Shown here in pieces: positions 28,601 through 36,680 of a stretch of DNA of 64,000 nt. The position numbers were made by a program, and so were the translations under genes. Each line of letters starts with the position of its first letter. Position 1 is the stretch's first letter. Origin of the DNA: an uncultured Schlesneria sp. (lineage in GTDB: Bacteria; Planctomycetota; Planctomycetia; Planctomycetales; Planctomycetaceae); NCBI GenBank assembly GCA_903834925.1, contig CAILLA010000011.1:1-64000 (forward strand), in the 5' to 3' direction. The notes beneath the pieces were generated by a model, which did no database searches, was not told where the DNA came from, and saw only the letters and a list, made by a program, of their open reading frames with translations.

Positions 28601-29865
28601 CGATGCATGACGTTTTCCGTCATAACAATCGATGAATCAACCAGCACACCGATGGAGATTACAATTCCAGCCAGCGACATGATGTTCGTCTGGACGTCAA
28701 TCACGCCTGTCGTTCGCAGGACCAACATACAGAGAAATGTCCCAAGTACAGAGAGCGGAAGCGTCAGGGCTATGACCACCCAAGCTCGAAAGTGGCGCAA
28801 AACGACCAGCACACAGATGCCGGCAACCAGAATCGCTTCGATCAACGCTCGCGTCACGGTTTTGACCGCACCAAGAATTAGCGGAGTCCGATCATAACAC
28901 GGGACAATTCTCACTCCGCTTGGCAGGCCTTTGGCGACTTCTTGCAATTTCGCTCGTGCCTGGCGTGTGACTTCCAGAGGGTTGTGTCCGTAACGCAAAT
29001 GAATGATCCCTGCGACAACTTCATTGCCATCCTTTTCGAACATTCCTCGCCGAATGGCCGGCCCCCAAGCCACTTTGGCGATGTCACCCAATGGCAAACT
29101 GCGTCCATCCGGAAGCGGGATGATTCGTTGTTCCCAGGCGAAGATCTGATTCGAAGAGTCTTGACTCGAATGAAATTGGACAACGAATTCGGCATTCCCT
29201 TTATGAATGACGTGGCCACCGACATTCGAAGTGGGGCGCGACAACTCGTCGTAGAGGTTTATTACGGTCAGGCCGTAAGCTGACAACAACCCCGAATCAA
29301 CCTGAATCTTCAGTTCGGCAACAAAGCCGCCGACACTGGCAACTTCAGCAACGCCGGATACAGACCTTAGCTGAGGGGCTATTTTCCAATCTTGCAATCG
29401 ACGAAGCTCAGTCAAATCATGCCCAACACCTTCGACTGTGTACCAGAAAATCTGGCCCGTCGAAATCCCATCAGCAGCCAGTCGCGGGATCACCCCTTCT
29501 GGAAGTCGAATCTCCGTCGATGTCAATCGCTCCTGGACCCGCTGTCGAGCCGTGCCGAAAGAGACTCGGTCCTCGAAAATCACATGGAGCATCGAGTAGC
29601 CCACATCACTCGAACCACGAACAACTCGTACTCCTTCAAGACCTTGAAGTTGCAATGACAGTGGGTACGTCACGTGGTCTTCGATTTCCTGCGGCCCATG
29701 TCCCTGCCAATTCGTGAAGACGATGACTTGGTTTTCGGACAAGTCCGGAACAGCGTCCATCGCAGAGTGAACCGCAGCGTAGATTCCAGCCAACGCACAA
29801 ACGATCGCGGTGAGAACCACCACAGTGCGGTATCGAATCGAGATTTCAATGAGGCTGGAAATCAT
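25624..29865 (-). CDS. Heavy-metal-efflux RND pump (CusA/CzcA family) with a ~280-residue insertion
   Basis: The N terminus (MISSLIEISIRYRTVVVL; MDAVPDLSENQVIVFTNWQG) and the segments SLPLGDIAKV, GIVISIGVLVDSSIVMTENVMHRL (TM4 with the proton-relay Asp) and PGWTNVWTRPIQNRVDMLTTG are those of HME-RND pumps. These expel Cu(I), Ag(I), Zn, Co or Cd from periplasm or cytoplasm using the proton gradient. The protein has 1413 residues against the usual ~1040. Most of the excess lies between EIWPKRRL (~residue 682) and MPGWTN (~985), where CusA has only about 25 residues; a second, Pro/Ser/Thr-rich insert (TNPRAPLSSTTPPGPSSTD) lies near residue 1150. The adaptor gene is directly upstream. No outer-membrane factor is in the window. 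The metal cannot be read from sequence. Confidence 0.93.
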   Translation of the reverse strand: MISSLIEISIRYRTVVVLTAIVCALAGIYAAVHSAMDAVPDLSENQVIVFTNWQGHGPQEIEDHVTYPLSLQLQGLEGVRVVRGSSDVGYSMLHVIFEDRVSFGTARQRVQERLTSTEIRLPEGVIPRLAADGISTGQIFWYTVEGVGHDLTELRRLQDWKIAPQLRSVSGVAEVASVGGFVAELKIQVDSGLLSAYGLTVINLYDELSRPTSNVGGHVIHKGNAEFVVQFHSSQDSSNQIFAWEQRIIPLPDGRSLPLGDIAKVAWGPAIRRGMFEKDGNEVVAGIIHLRYGHNPLEVTRQARAKLQEVAKGLPSGVRIVPCYDRTPLILGAVKTVTRALIEAILVAGICVLVVLRHFRAWVVIALTLPLSVLGTFLCMLVLRTTGVIDVQTNIMSLAGIVISIGVLVDSSIVMTENVMHRLRLRFGDEPVQGDVTDTIAAACKTVGWPVFCSVLVMLISFAPVFALGGIDGRMYRPLALTKSLALLTVAFLAVTLVPALCTFLVRGKIRDESDSAIVRSVIGVYRPMLSWLLDQPGPLIFFMSMTLVIASIPLGSDIVFRTVLFGSLLLVLFEAVSSSEIWRAMRNAIALIMIALVGQNMMKPLGIEMRMPLDEGMVMDMPITIPRASITQSADDLKARNMILCRFPEVAMVTGKAGRADTPFDPAPLDMIETMVEFRPHEIWPKRRLLRADATRMSERMVHELTEARLVSKVSQTELNAIVDAVQFRFDAIQREVAYQLTIVFGHQLQQDLCHLLIEQIGKELRSSGRMNRALSSADVAVILTEMPLEEMRELALSPSAESVSRLWPMVLEAMDHHLFLRNENENRATIVSTSLDSLSGITTAFGLERPTSETRVLTTIQHEHRRRWRRHVFDLDRTLHQRSAPTWLRLVANECSSRGLIVDDAFSDVYSQITKSRIDALKTHDDETHHGLPSLSILPFIDPHPRFDAIFRRLVDEFSRSIRLCQHDPVSLSAFGGEMDRSLQMPGWTNVWTRPIQNRVDMLTTGVNAEVGVRVLGHDLNDVVRISEEIASVLKDVPGAADVVADPIRGKGLIQITPNLMRAAELGVSLSDLQAVLDTALSGRIVDHILDGRERIAVRLQTSSPFVEQDEESLGYQPVPRRINVKSQTNPRAPLSSTTPPGPSSTDRTNIDSSDLSTVPLAAVADIQVSEGPATIKSENGWLRNYVRLNVRERSPFDFVAEARRVIAKQVQLPPGVFVEWTGQFEHAEQTRRSLFVLIPGVLLIIFAMLYATYWDWTDAALMLVSAPGALAGGIICQWILGYKFSVAVGVGYIACFGMAAATGIVMLVYLREAVDLAGGLERMTLSELKQAVLNGAVHRLRPKLLTEATTILGLAPMLWSDGIGAEVIRPMAAPVLGGILIADEVIDLLLPVLFYRIRVRRWHMLHSKSV

Positions 29866-29993
29866 TTCAACTCGTAAACTTTACTCATTACCCATCACAA
29901 GCAAGACGCGATGTGGTCCGTTGTCATTTCATTTTTGATCTTAGACTGGCGCCCGGATGTAACACCGATCAAACATTCCCAGCCCAATACAAA

Positions 29994-31220
29994 TCATCTG
30001 GTCTCAAGTCGTAAAAGGTATTTTTCGGGTTCATCCTTCAATCGTTGAGTGCAACCGGCACAACAGACGAAAACTTTCATTCCGGACACAATGACCGGGA
30101 TCGGGCCTCCCATGGAATCTAATGCCAGCTCCGTTACGGGACAGATTCGTTGTTTGTCGACAAGGATCTTGTCCTCTCGCGACAATGGAGGTTGCAGCGT
30201 TGTTTTTTTCGTGATTGGTATTGCTGCTTCGGTTGGCTCTGAGGGTTTGGCGTTCGATTCATTCGGACTTGCTCCGAAATAGCCTGCCGCCAGACTGGGA
30301 TTCAGTCGCGTCTCGGCGTCGATCAGAAACGCACCGGTCGTAGCAACGCGCTGACCAGCCTTTAAGCCACTTGTTACAGGATAATAGCCACCACAACGGC
30401 GGCCTAATTCCACCGCGACTCCGTCAAACAATCCAGGCATGGTTTCCCTGTAAACCATGCGTTCTCGACCGCGATCGAGAACGGCTGATTCAGGAACGGC
30501 AAGCACTGGATCATTGCCACTGACAAAAAGTGATACGAAGGCTTTGACGATATCTCCAGGCGAAAAATCAGCTGGGCTGTCAATGACGAATCGAACACGA
30601 TGATGGTCATTCACCGCTTCAAGAAACATATTTGCAGATGCCGATTCGGACGTCGAATGTCGTTGAACTTCTGCGGAATTCGCCCCGGAAAAAAGGGGAA
30701 CATCGGACTCGGCAATCCTTGTGTGAAATCCAAGTGCCCCATCTTCTAGTTGTTGCAATACGCCTGTAAATGTCTGCTCGGATTTCAGCGTCCGAGGTTC
30801 GATCGATGACGTTCTGATGCCCGCCAGTTGAATTCGATACGGGGACAGCTGCATCCGAGTGATCACCCCGTCCGGCAGCATCTGGGCTTCCATCTTTTTG
30901 CGAGGAACAAGATCCATATTGCAGATCGGGCAAATCGCAGGCCAAACCGAGATGACTCCTGCATCCATCGGACAAAAGTATTCGTGTGAACTCGATACGG
31001 CACCTGAGGCAAGACGATGTCCTGCCCAGGTCCATCGTTCCCAGGCACTTCGAAGCACGGGCCATTGACTGGCGACCACGCCAGCAAACGCGACAATCAA
31101 GAAGAATCGCAGTCGCACTCTGGCAACTTCGAGCCACCACCGTAGTTTGCGCAGGACCGAATTCGACGACACGCCGCCCGTACCGCTAACCACGGTTGAA
31201 TTCGGTTGATCGGGCGACAT
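29994..31220 (-). CDS. RND periplasmic adaptor with heavy-metal-binding and YHS-like domains
   Basis: ATG 31220 (MSPDQPNSTVV) has AGGA eight bases upstream; the frame is open to 31394 but that extension overlaps the preceding gene. A membrane anchor (FFLIVAFAGVVASQWPV) is followed by the heavy-metal-binding domain EYFCPMDAGVISVWPAICPICNMDLVP split by its CPM and CPxCxM ligands. The middle is a CusB/HlyD-like adaptor (YRIQLAGIRTSSIEPRTL; ESAVLDRGRERMVYRE). The C-terminal domain CPVTELALDSMGGP...FVCCAGCTQRL is YHS/Cys-rich and likely metal-binding. At 408 residues it links the RND pump to an outer-membrane channel. The CPM...CPxCxM module points to Cu/Ag-type substrates. Confidence 0.92.
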   Translation of the reverse strand: MSPDQPNSTVVSGTGGVSSNSVLRKLRWWLEVARVRLRFFLIVAFAGVVASQWPVLRSAWERWTWAGHRLASGAVSSSHEYFCPMDAGVISVWPAICPICNMDLVPRKKMEAQMLPDGVITRMQLSPYRIQLAGIRTSSIEPRTLKSEQTFTGVLQQLEDGALGFHTRIAESDVPLFSGANSAEVQRHSTSESASANMFLEAVNDHHRVRFVIDSPADFSPGDIVKAFVSLFVSGNDPVLAVPESAVLDRGRERMVYRETMPGLFDGVAVELGRRCGGYYPVTSGLKAGQRVATTGAFLIDAETRLNPSLAAGYFGASPNESNAKPSEPTEAAIPITKKTTLQPPLSREDKILVDKQRICPVTELALDSMGGPIPVIVSGMKVFVCCAGCTQRLKDEPEKYLLRLETR

Positions 31221-31303
31221 ACTGCAATTCCTTGGCGAACATACGACAACAATGCTGCGAGAATCATTCAGGGCAGGGGGGCAACACGGTGATGCCCTCT
31301 CAT

Positions 31304-31774
31304 TTACTCTTCGACCGGTTCCTCTTTTTTCTTCTCTTCCATCGGGTGCTCCCAGTGAGACAACAGGTCGTAATCCTCCTGGCGAAAGACCCACAATGGA
31401 TCAATTCCCACGACGATATACCGCAGTCGCTCAGTTGTTTCTGAGCCGCTCAGTTTCGCTTTCACGGCAAAACATCGCGGAGCATTGCCCGGAACTTCAC
31501 CCAGGATCTCGTAACCGCTGATCTGCTGGCCCGACTTGCGATGTGAGTCAACCACATGTACGGAGGGCTTTGTCACTCCTTGGACAAGGCCAACAGGTTC
31601 CCCCTTTTTCCATGCTTCCATTCCGGCTTTTACGGCAGATTCCGCTACCGTTACCGAAGGAATGAATTGTGGACTCCGGTCAAATTTCCCACATCCGCAA
31701 GGCATCAAGCTTACAACGAGAAACAAAAATCGAAGGTCAAGTCCGCGAGGAACGGAATTGCAAACGGCGGTCAT
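31304..31774 (-). CDS. Lipoprotein of the RND operon, copy A
   Basis: ATG 31774 follows GGA; the preceding in-frame TTG is less likely. Residues 1-28 are a lipoprotein signal (LRFLFLVVSLMPCGCG). The body shares GYEILGEVPGNAP, LRYIVVGIDPLWVFRQEDYDLL with the lipoprotein at 25074-25487. The C-terminal tail is highly charged (EEKKKEEPVEE). It lies between the DUF1559 gene (24 bases upstream) and the adaptor (84 bases downstream), so it belongs to the same transcript. Function unknown; envelope location and link to metal efflux are inferred from context. Confidence 0.82.
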   Translation of the reverse strand: MTAVCNSVPRGLDLRFLFLVVSLMPCGCGKFDRSPQFIPSVTVAESAVKAGMEAWKKGEPVGLVQGVTKPSVHVVDSHRKSGQQISGYEILGEVPGNAPRCFAVKAKLSGSETTERLRYIVVGIDPLWVFRQEDYDLLSHWEHPMEEKKKEEPVEE

Positions 31775-31797
31775 CAAGGATTCCCGAAAATACCACT

Positions 31798-32835
31798 TTA
31801 GAACGGTGAGCCGATCGTTTCGCTGCCGGCTCGAGTCCCTAATGCCCGCCAGACGGTCAGATCAATATTGTCGCTAATGAAGTGAACGGCCCCATCGCCT
31901 GTCATCGTATGGACTCCGCCCGTGTGTCGGCTCGCTGCCGAAACCTGCATGGCCATATTCGTCATCGTTCCTGGAAAGCCAGTTCCCGCACAGCTTCTTG
32001 AATTTGGTACAGCCACATGATTGTAAAGGGAGCAGCAGTTCTCACCCATCACCCAACTGTAACCCCATTTGCTTGTTAACGGGGTTGCTGTGGTCGGGTT
32101 AATTGCCTGACAAGTCTGGTATGTTGCATCAAGCGAGGTCTGATGCGGAATGACAAACAAGTCGGACCTCGGGTCAGGTGTCCCGTGTCCGCGAATCTTT
32201 TCACTGAAAAAACAGGTCATGCTGGAACCATCTGTGATGTCTCGCATACGGCACTGGCTTAAATAGTAGAAGACCCCCGTCTGAACTTCACTTGGGGAAT
32301 TGTCGGTGCTGGCACCTGGTTGGTCGCTGCGATCGCATAGCCACCCACCCTGATTCGCGGCATAGTTATTCTGACCAGACCAGGCATCACTTACCGACAA
32401 ATCCGACGGGCAAATGAACAACGGGATAATTGTTCGACACTGGGCCGAATTGATTCCTGTTGGGCTGCTGTAAGCGGGCATAAAGGCAATCACGCCCCCC
32501 ATTCCTGGAGTTTCCGGAGGGGCACTGAAGTTAATCGAGTTATAAAGCGGAGCCTGATCAATGTACGGCAGAATCATGGCGTGCTGTGACCAGCGCGCAT
32601 AAGCAGCGGCACCTGTGTAGCTTGCACCTTTTCCAAATGGAAAGATGGAAAACGCATCGTGATAGTTATGCAAAGCGAGTGCAATCTGTTTGAGGTTGCT
32701 TTTGCACTGAGTTCGACGCGCTGCTTCGCGCGCTTGTTGCACAGCGGGGAGCAACAAAGCGATCAAAACCGCGATGATTGCGATGACAACCAAAAGTTCG
32801 ATCAAGGTGAAGCCCCGCGAACGTGTCTGTTTCAT
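31798..32835 (-). CDS. DUF1559 prepilin-like protein of the RND operon
   Basis: ATG 32835 is chosen because GGAG stands seven bases upstream (GGAGTTTTGCCATG), giving [24 protein letters not shown], a normal short prepilin leader. The hallmark [23 protein letters not shown] follows and the C terminus has the family's SAASRHTGGVHTMTGDGAVHF-type H-x-G-G-x-H motif. The 345-residue protein should be cleaved and methylated by a prepilin peptidase. It immediately precedes the lipoprotein, adaptor and RND genes. DUF1559 genes are scattered widely in planctomycete genomes, so a functional link with the pump is plausible but unproven. Confidence 0.93.
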   Translation of the reverse strand: MKQTRSRGFTLIELLVVIAIIAVLIALLLPAVQQAREAARRTQCKSNLKQIALALHNYHDAFSIFPFGKGASYTGAAAYARWSQHAMILPYIDQAPLYNSINFSAPPETPGMGGVIAFMPAYSSPTGINSAQCRTIIPLFICPSDLSVSDAWSGQNNYAANQGGWLCDRSDQPGASTDNSPSEVQTGVFYYLSQCRMRDITDGSSMTCFFSEKIRGHGTPDPRSDLFVIPHQTSLDATYQTCQAINPTTATPLTSKWGYSWVMGENCCSLYNHVAVPNSRSCAGTGFPGTMTNMAMQVSAASRHTGGVHTMTGDGAVHFISDNIDLTVWRALGTRAGSETIGSPF

Positions 32836-32917
32836 GGCAAAACTCCATTTATGAAAAGAGGAAAACAACAGAATTCGTAACAAATTGAATTTCAGTCAAA
32901 AATCGGCTGGACTCAAG

Positions 32918-33145
32918 TCACATCCTTTCGGTTCGGCTACGAACGATTCTATGCGGAACCGACTTATTCTTCGATACGAAATGACTTTGATTTGAGTTTG
33001 AAGCGAGATATTGCCGGTCCATCGAGTTCTGAGCAATGTTGTTCATCGCGGGCACCAACAGTGAAATCATCACGGCGGTCAAAACCGCGACGAGGGAAAC
33101 TTCAGTCAACTTTGAATTAGGGCGAGTGGTTTTGGAGATATGCAT
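32918..33145 (-). CDS. Short pilin-like peptide upstream of DUF1559
   Basis: The 75-residue frame from ATG 33145 (GGAA seven bases upstream) begins MHISKTTRPNSKLTEVSLVAVLTAVMISLLVPAMNNIAQNS, shown here only as a helix with Glu in the pseudopilin position. It looks like a truncated or specialised pseudopilin N terminus with a short polar tail. It ends 83 bases before the DUF1559 gene and shares its strand. It could equally be a decayed DUF1559 gene. Confidence 0.5.
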   Translation of the reverse strand: MHISKTTRPNSKLTEVSLVAVLTAVMISLLVPAMNNIAQNSMDRQYLASNSNQSHFVSKNKSVPHRIVRSRTERM

Positions 33146-33417
33146 AACGAATTTCCAATACGCTAAACGTGAAAAGCCATAAGAATTTGCAATGGATAAT
33201 GAGGCATGAAGATCATGCGGCGATTCGACATCCAAGCCGATTACAGGGAAGTCATCGCAAGAATCGCTCGATCCTTGGAATGACAGCTCACTGCAGTTTC
33301 CAATTTGAGTACTTCTGCAACGGGCTCGTTCCGTACGAATTTCAAGCGTCATCCGGCCGACGAAAATCTTAGCCAAGGACTTGCGATCAAGTCCTGCGAC
33401 GCCGCAAATGCAAACCG

Positions 33418-33864
33418 TCAGGCTTTTGGCGGGCGATCCAGCCGAAAAGCTGTCTGAGCCAAAATAACTGCCTCATCAGCGTAAACCACGTAAGAGGCTT
33501 GGTTGGGGGCGATTAACAACGAATTCGCGAACCAGACCCAATGATCTTGAAGTTCAATCGAAACGACTGGTGTTGAGGCAGGCAATTCCCCCGGCCCGCG
33601 TTGACACGTCGGCCCATGACATGGAAACCGTAACGGAGCTTGTGGGTTTGAGGAATCCGTTCCGATTGAAAATTCGGAAGCGAGTTCTATTTCAATTTTG
33701 TGGTGCGAGAGATAATCACCACAGGTTGCCTCAGCCTTCGAAGGTTCAAGCAACCCTATCGCCCAGACCAAAGCGAATGACAAAACGGCAAAAAGACTCG
33801 CTTGGAAACGAGGCTTTCCTGTCAACTCATTACTCGCATGGGAAGGTTTCAAATACAACTCCAA
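33418..33864 (-). CDS. Secreted small Cys-motif protein at the head of the RND operon
   Basis: The 148-residue product has a signal peptide (FQASLFAVLSFALVWAIGLLEPSKAEA) and then ATCGDYLSHH and FPCHGPTCQRGPGELP. The CHGPxC motif with an upstream Cys could bind metal or form disulfides. The annotated start is a TTG at 33864; nearby TTG codons are equally possible. I do not recognise a named family. Its position, first in a same-strand run ending in a heavy-metal RND pump, suggests a periplasmic metal sensor or chaperone, which is inference. Confidence 0.65.
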   Translation of the reverse strand: MELYLKPSHASNELTGKPRFQASLFAVLSFALVWAIGLLEPSKAEATCGDYLSHHKIEIELASEFSIGTDSSNPQAPLRFPCHGPTCQRGPGELPASTPVVSIELQDHWVWFANSLLIAPNQASYVVYADEAVILAQTAFRLDRPPKA

Positions 33865-34139
33865 GTCGGACCTGCGAATATACTAACGTCGCAAATTCTT
33901 GTCCGGCAAGACGTTTTTGACAAAAATTGCAAAAAAAATCCGATCAGTTTGCAGTTCAGACGAAACAGGAACGCTCGGCCGTATTTGTCTGTTCGTAGTC
34001 TCGTCAGCCCTCATTCTGCTGAAACTGGCAGGAAAACAAGTTCGCTGCCGTGTTTGCTCGACTGCTGTTGCACTATGATTTGCCTGAATTCATTCGGGTA
34101 AATCCCGCCTCTTTATCTTCAATTTGTAGGGAAGTCACG

Positions 34140-35351
34140 ATGCACGGTCGAGATTACTGGAACTTCTATTCAGCTGGTCGAATCGTGTTTGGATCTGGTG
34201 TTGTTCGACGTTTGGATCAGTTCATTCAGCCGTGGAAAGCAAAGAACGTCCTGATTGTGACGGACGCGATACTGACCAAGGTCGGAATTGTTGATCAAGT
34301 GGCGTCCCCACTGAAAACCGCAGGGATCTCTGTTTCGGTCTTTGACGGCGGACAACCTGAGCCCTCTTTCGCGATCGCCGACAAGGCCATCGAGTTGGCT
34401 CGCACAATACGGCCTGACGTCATTATTGGCGTCGGCGGCGGTAGCAATCTTGACCTGGCGAAGATCGTTGCCAATCTGCTGACACATGGCGGCCACTACC
34501 GTGACTACTTTGGTTACGGCAAAGTTCCAGGCCCGATCATGCCTCTGGTCTGTATTCCAACGACTGCTGGGACGGGAAGCGAAGTCTCGCACGCCGCCGT
34601 ACTGACTGATACTGTCAACCAGACGAAAATCAGCTGCCTCAGTCATTACCTCCGCCCCCACCTGGCGGTTGTTGACCCGAAGCTCACACTGACTTGCCCA
34701 CCAAAGGCGTCTGCCGACAGTGGAATCGACGCATTGACGCACGCGATCGAGGCCTATACCGCAGTCCGCTTCGACGAACTGGACGTTCCCGCCGACGAAC
34801 CGTTTCCCTATGACGGCAAGCAACCAATCGGTGACTGCCTTGCCGAGCGAGCGATCGAGTTAATCGGTCAGCATCTGGTTCGTGCGGTTCTTGAACCTGA
34901 CAACCTAACCGCTCGCGAAGGGATGGCACTCGCTGCGACCCTCGCCGGTTTAGCGTTTTCGAATAATGCCGTTGCGGTTGTTCATGCCTTGGAATACCCG
35001 ATTGGGGGCGCTCTTCACTGCTCGCACGGCGCGGGAAACGGGCTGCTGTTGCCGTATGTCATGCGTTTCAATCTTCCCTCCCGAACCGCAGAATTTGCAC
35101 GCATCGCGCGACTGCTGGGAGAAGAGACGACCGGTCTCACAGAGACCGACGCTGCTGAACGAGCCATTGCCGCAGTCGAACGTCTTCGTGCTGAAATTGG
35201 GATTCCTCAACGAATCCGGGAGTTGGGAGGGACAAGTGACCAACTTCCAACGTTTGCCAAGAAGTCGTTCGAGATCAAACGGCTGATGCTCTTAAACGGA
35301 CGTCAGCCGACTGAGGCTGACCTTCTCGGAATTCTGCTGGAGGCATTTTGA
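34140..35351 (+). CDS. Iron-containing (group III) alcohol dehydrogenase
   Basis: ATG 34140 (MHGRDYWNFYSAGRIVFGSG) is preceded by AGGGAAG. The 403-residue protein has the NAD(P) motif DVIIGVGGGSNLDLAK, the PTTAGTGSEVSHAAVLTD signature, and the metal-ligand segments SADSGIDALTHAIEAYTA and GGALHCSHGAGNGLLLPYVM. These enzymes oxidise alcohols or reduce aldehydes with NAD(P) and Fe or Zn, in the cytoplasm. An extra stretch (DELDVPADEPFPYDGKQPIG) after the ligand motif is longer than in most relatives. The substrate is unknown. It is a single gene between two minus-strand groups. Confidence 0.93.
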   Translation: MHGRDYWNFYSAGRIVFGSGVVRRLDQFIQPWKAKNVLIVTDAILTKVGIVDQVASPLKTAGISVSVFDGGQPEPSFAIADKAIELARTIRPDVIIGVGGGSNLDLAKIVANLLTHGGHYRDYFGYGKVPGPIMPLVCIPTTAGTGSEVSHAAVLTDTVNQTKISCLSHYLRPHLAVVDPKLTLTCPPKASADSGIDALTHAIEAYTAVRFDELDVPADEPFPYDGKQPIGDCLAERAIELIGQHLVRAVLEPDNLTAREGMALAATLAGLAFSNNAVAVVHALEYPIGGALHCSHGAGNGLLLPYVMRFNLPSRTAEFARIARLLGEETTGLTETDAAERAIAAVERLRAEIGIPQRIRELGGTSDQLPTFAKKSFEIKRLMLLNGRQPTEADLLGILLEAF

Positions 35352-35366
35352 TCAAGTGTGCCTCGG

Positions 35367-35840
35367 CTATTCCGGAACAATGAAACTCAGGTGCAACTCG
35401 CAATGGCGACAGTTCAACTGATTCCATTCTTCAACCGTCAATGGGCCTAAAAAGTGGCTCGGTTCCCGATGCGATTCCGTTTTCAGGCGGTTTATCGCTT
35501 TGCGAACGGCAGCTAATCCCTCTTCCACACTCGTCGGACCAGGGATTAGTTCTGCTTCTGCGGCTTTGGGTAGTTTAAATCCTGGCGGAGCGGTTCCACT
35601 CAGAATCTTCTTCTTAAAAAGTCGAGCGAATGTTCGAATGTACCAAGGGACAGCAAACTTCATCCCGTCGATGGCGGCGTTCATCGGAACGGCGACGTGG
35701 GCTAGGATTTGACCAGCTGACCAGTTCCCAAGCGTTTTTAATTGCTTCCCCTCCAGTGAAGCCAGTTCCGACAGGATGTCGTCAAGGGACTCAAACCGGA
35801 GCACACGTCGCCCCGTCACGGTTTTCGTATCGACTGGCAT
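35367..35840 (-). CDS. DUF1569 (DinB-like) family protein
   Basis: ATG 35840 gives MPVDTKTVTGRRVLRFESL and a 157-residue product; the frame extends to 35963 but that part lies inside the inverted repeat 35864-35966. The phrases LDDILSELASLE, LGNWSAGQILAHVAVPMN and EEWNQLNCRHCELHLSFI match DUF1569, a four-helix DinB-like fold with conserved His residues. The reaction is unknown; related DinB proteins are thiol or metal-dependent transferases. It is convergent with the alcohol dehydrogenase (15-base gap). Confidence 0.85.
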   Translation of the reverse strand: MPVDTKTVTGRRVLRFESLDDILSELASLEGKQLKTLGNWSAGQILAHVAVPMNAAIDGMKFAVPWYIRTFARLFKKKILSGTAPPGFKLPKAAEAELIPGPTSVEEGLAAVRKAINRLKTESHREPSHFLGPLTVEEWNQLNCRHCELHLSFIVPE

Positions 35841-35863
35841 TCGGATTTCTTTCGCGACGAAAA

Positions 35864-35966
35864 AGGGTGCCACGGTTTTACCGTCTTCGGGAAGGCCGTG
35901 TATCCGAACACGCAATCGAACCATGGCGCCACGGCCTTGTCGAAGACTCCAAAACCGTGGCACCCC
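35864..35966. repeat. Paired TTCG-loop hairpins in inverted orientation
   Basis: Arms 35865-35900 and 35930-35966 are reverse complements with about five mismatches over ~37 bases. Each arm is itself a hairpin (GCCACGG...CCGTG) with a GTCTTCG loop. This is the layout of a REP/BIME-type unit and matches the hairpin family at 8608, 24696 and 59262. It lies 24 bases upstream of the DUF1569 start. Confidence 0.75.
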
Positions 35967-36003
35967 GATTTGCGGCTACTGTCCCGCGCCTAAAACGCAA
36001 TTC

Positions 36004-36573
36004 TTACTTCTTCCAAGGACCAACCAGTTCGATCAGGTTTCCATCGGGATCGCGATAGTTCGCGAGTGCAAGACCAGCGGGAAAACCTTCTGGCAGCGGA
36101 ACGGGGCATTTCGCAATCGGTTTTCCACCCGCTTTGGCCGCTTGATCGACAGCGATGTTCAGGTTTTTGACCGGAATCGTCAGATATCGGAATCCGTACG
36201 AAGTGTGAATAAACGTGTTATCAACTCTGGCACCCGGTGCGGACTTGAACTGCATCAATTTGAGCTTCGTCGCAGTCTCGCCCTGTCCAAGTACCAGAAC
36301 ATGAACGTCGAGATCCAGCTTGTTCGAAAGCCCCGTATCCAATCCGAACTCGCCGGGCACCTTGAATCCTGTCACTTCGGTGAAACCGAGAATTTCCTTG
36401 TAGAACTTCACCGATTTCTCGATATCGCTGACAACCATACCAACATCAATCGTCTGGCTGGCAAAGTTCGAATCACTGTCCGCTTTTTGATTCGCGAATC
36501 CGCCAAGCGCGAATGCCGCGACTGTGACGCCCGTCAGACAAACAATCCGAAGCCAAACACTGGAGCGTTTCAT
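36004..36573 (-). CDS. Secreted VOC/glyoxalase-fold protein
   Basis: The 189-residue product starts with a signal peptide (MKRSSVWLRIVCLTGVTVAAFALGGFA). The rest is one VOC (glyoxalase/bleomycin-resistance) domain: IDVGMVVSDIEKSVKFYKEILGF at its start and LANYRDPDGNLIELVGPW at its end. VOC proteins bind a divalent metal and a small molecule; most are cytoplasmic, so an exported form is uncommon but known in planctomycetes. AGAAAG lies before the ATG. Its neighbours give no hint of substrate. Confidence 0.88.
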   Translation of the reverse strand: MKRSSVWLRIVCLTGVTVAAFALGGFANQKADSDSNFASQTIDVGMVVSDIEKSVKFYKEILGFTEVTGFKVPGEFGLDTGLSNKLDLDVHVLVLGQGETATKLKLMQFKSAPGARVDNTFIHTSYGFRYLTIPVKNLNIAVDQAAKAGGKPIAKCPVPLPEGFPAGLALANYRDPDGNLIELVGPWKK

Positions 36574-36680
36574 AAGTTTCTTTCTGAGAAAAACAACGAC
36601 CTTCTCGCATCAACAGCGAGATTCTCTCTTCAAACTGGTTACGTTAATTCCGAGGCGGGGCTCCGGCAACAGTCACCAGA

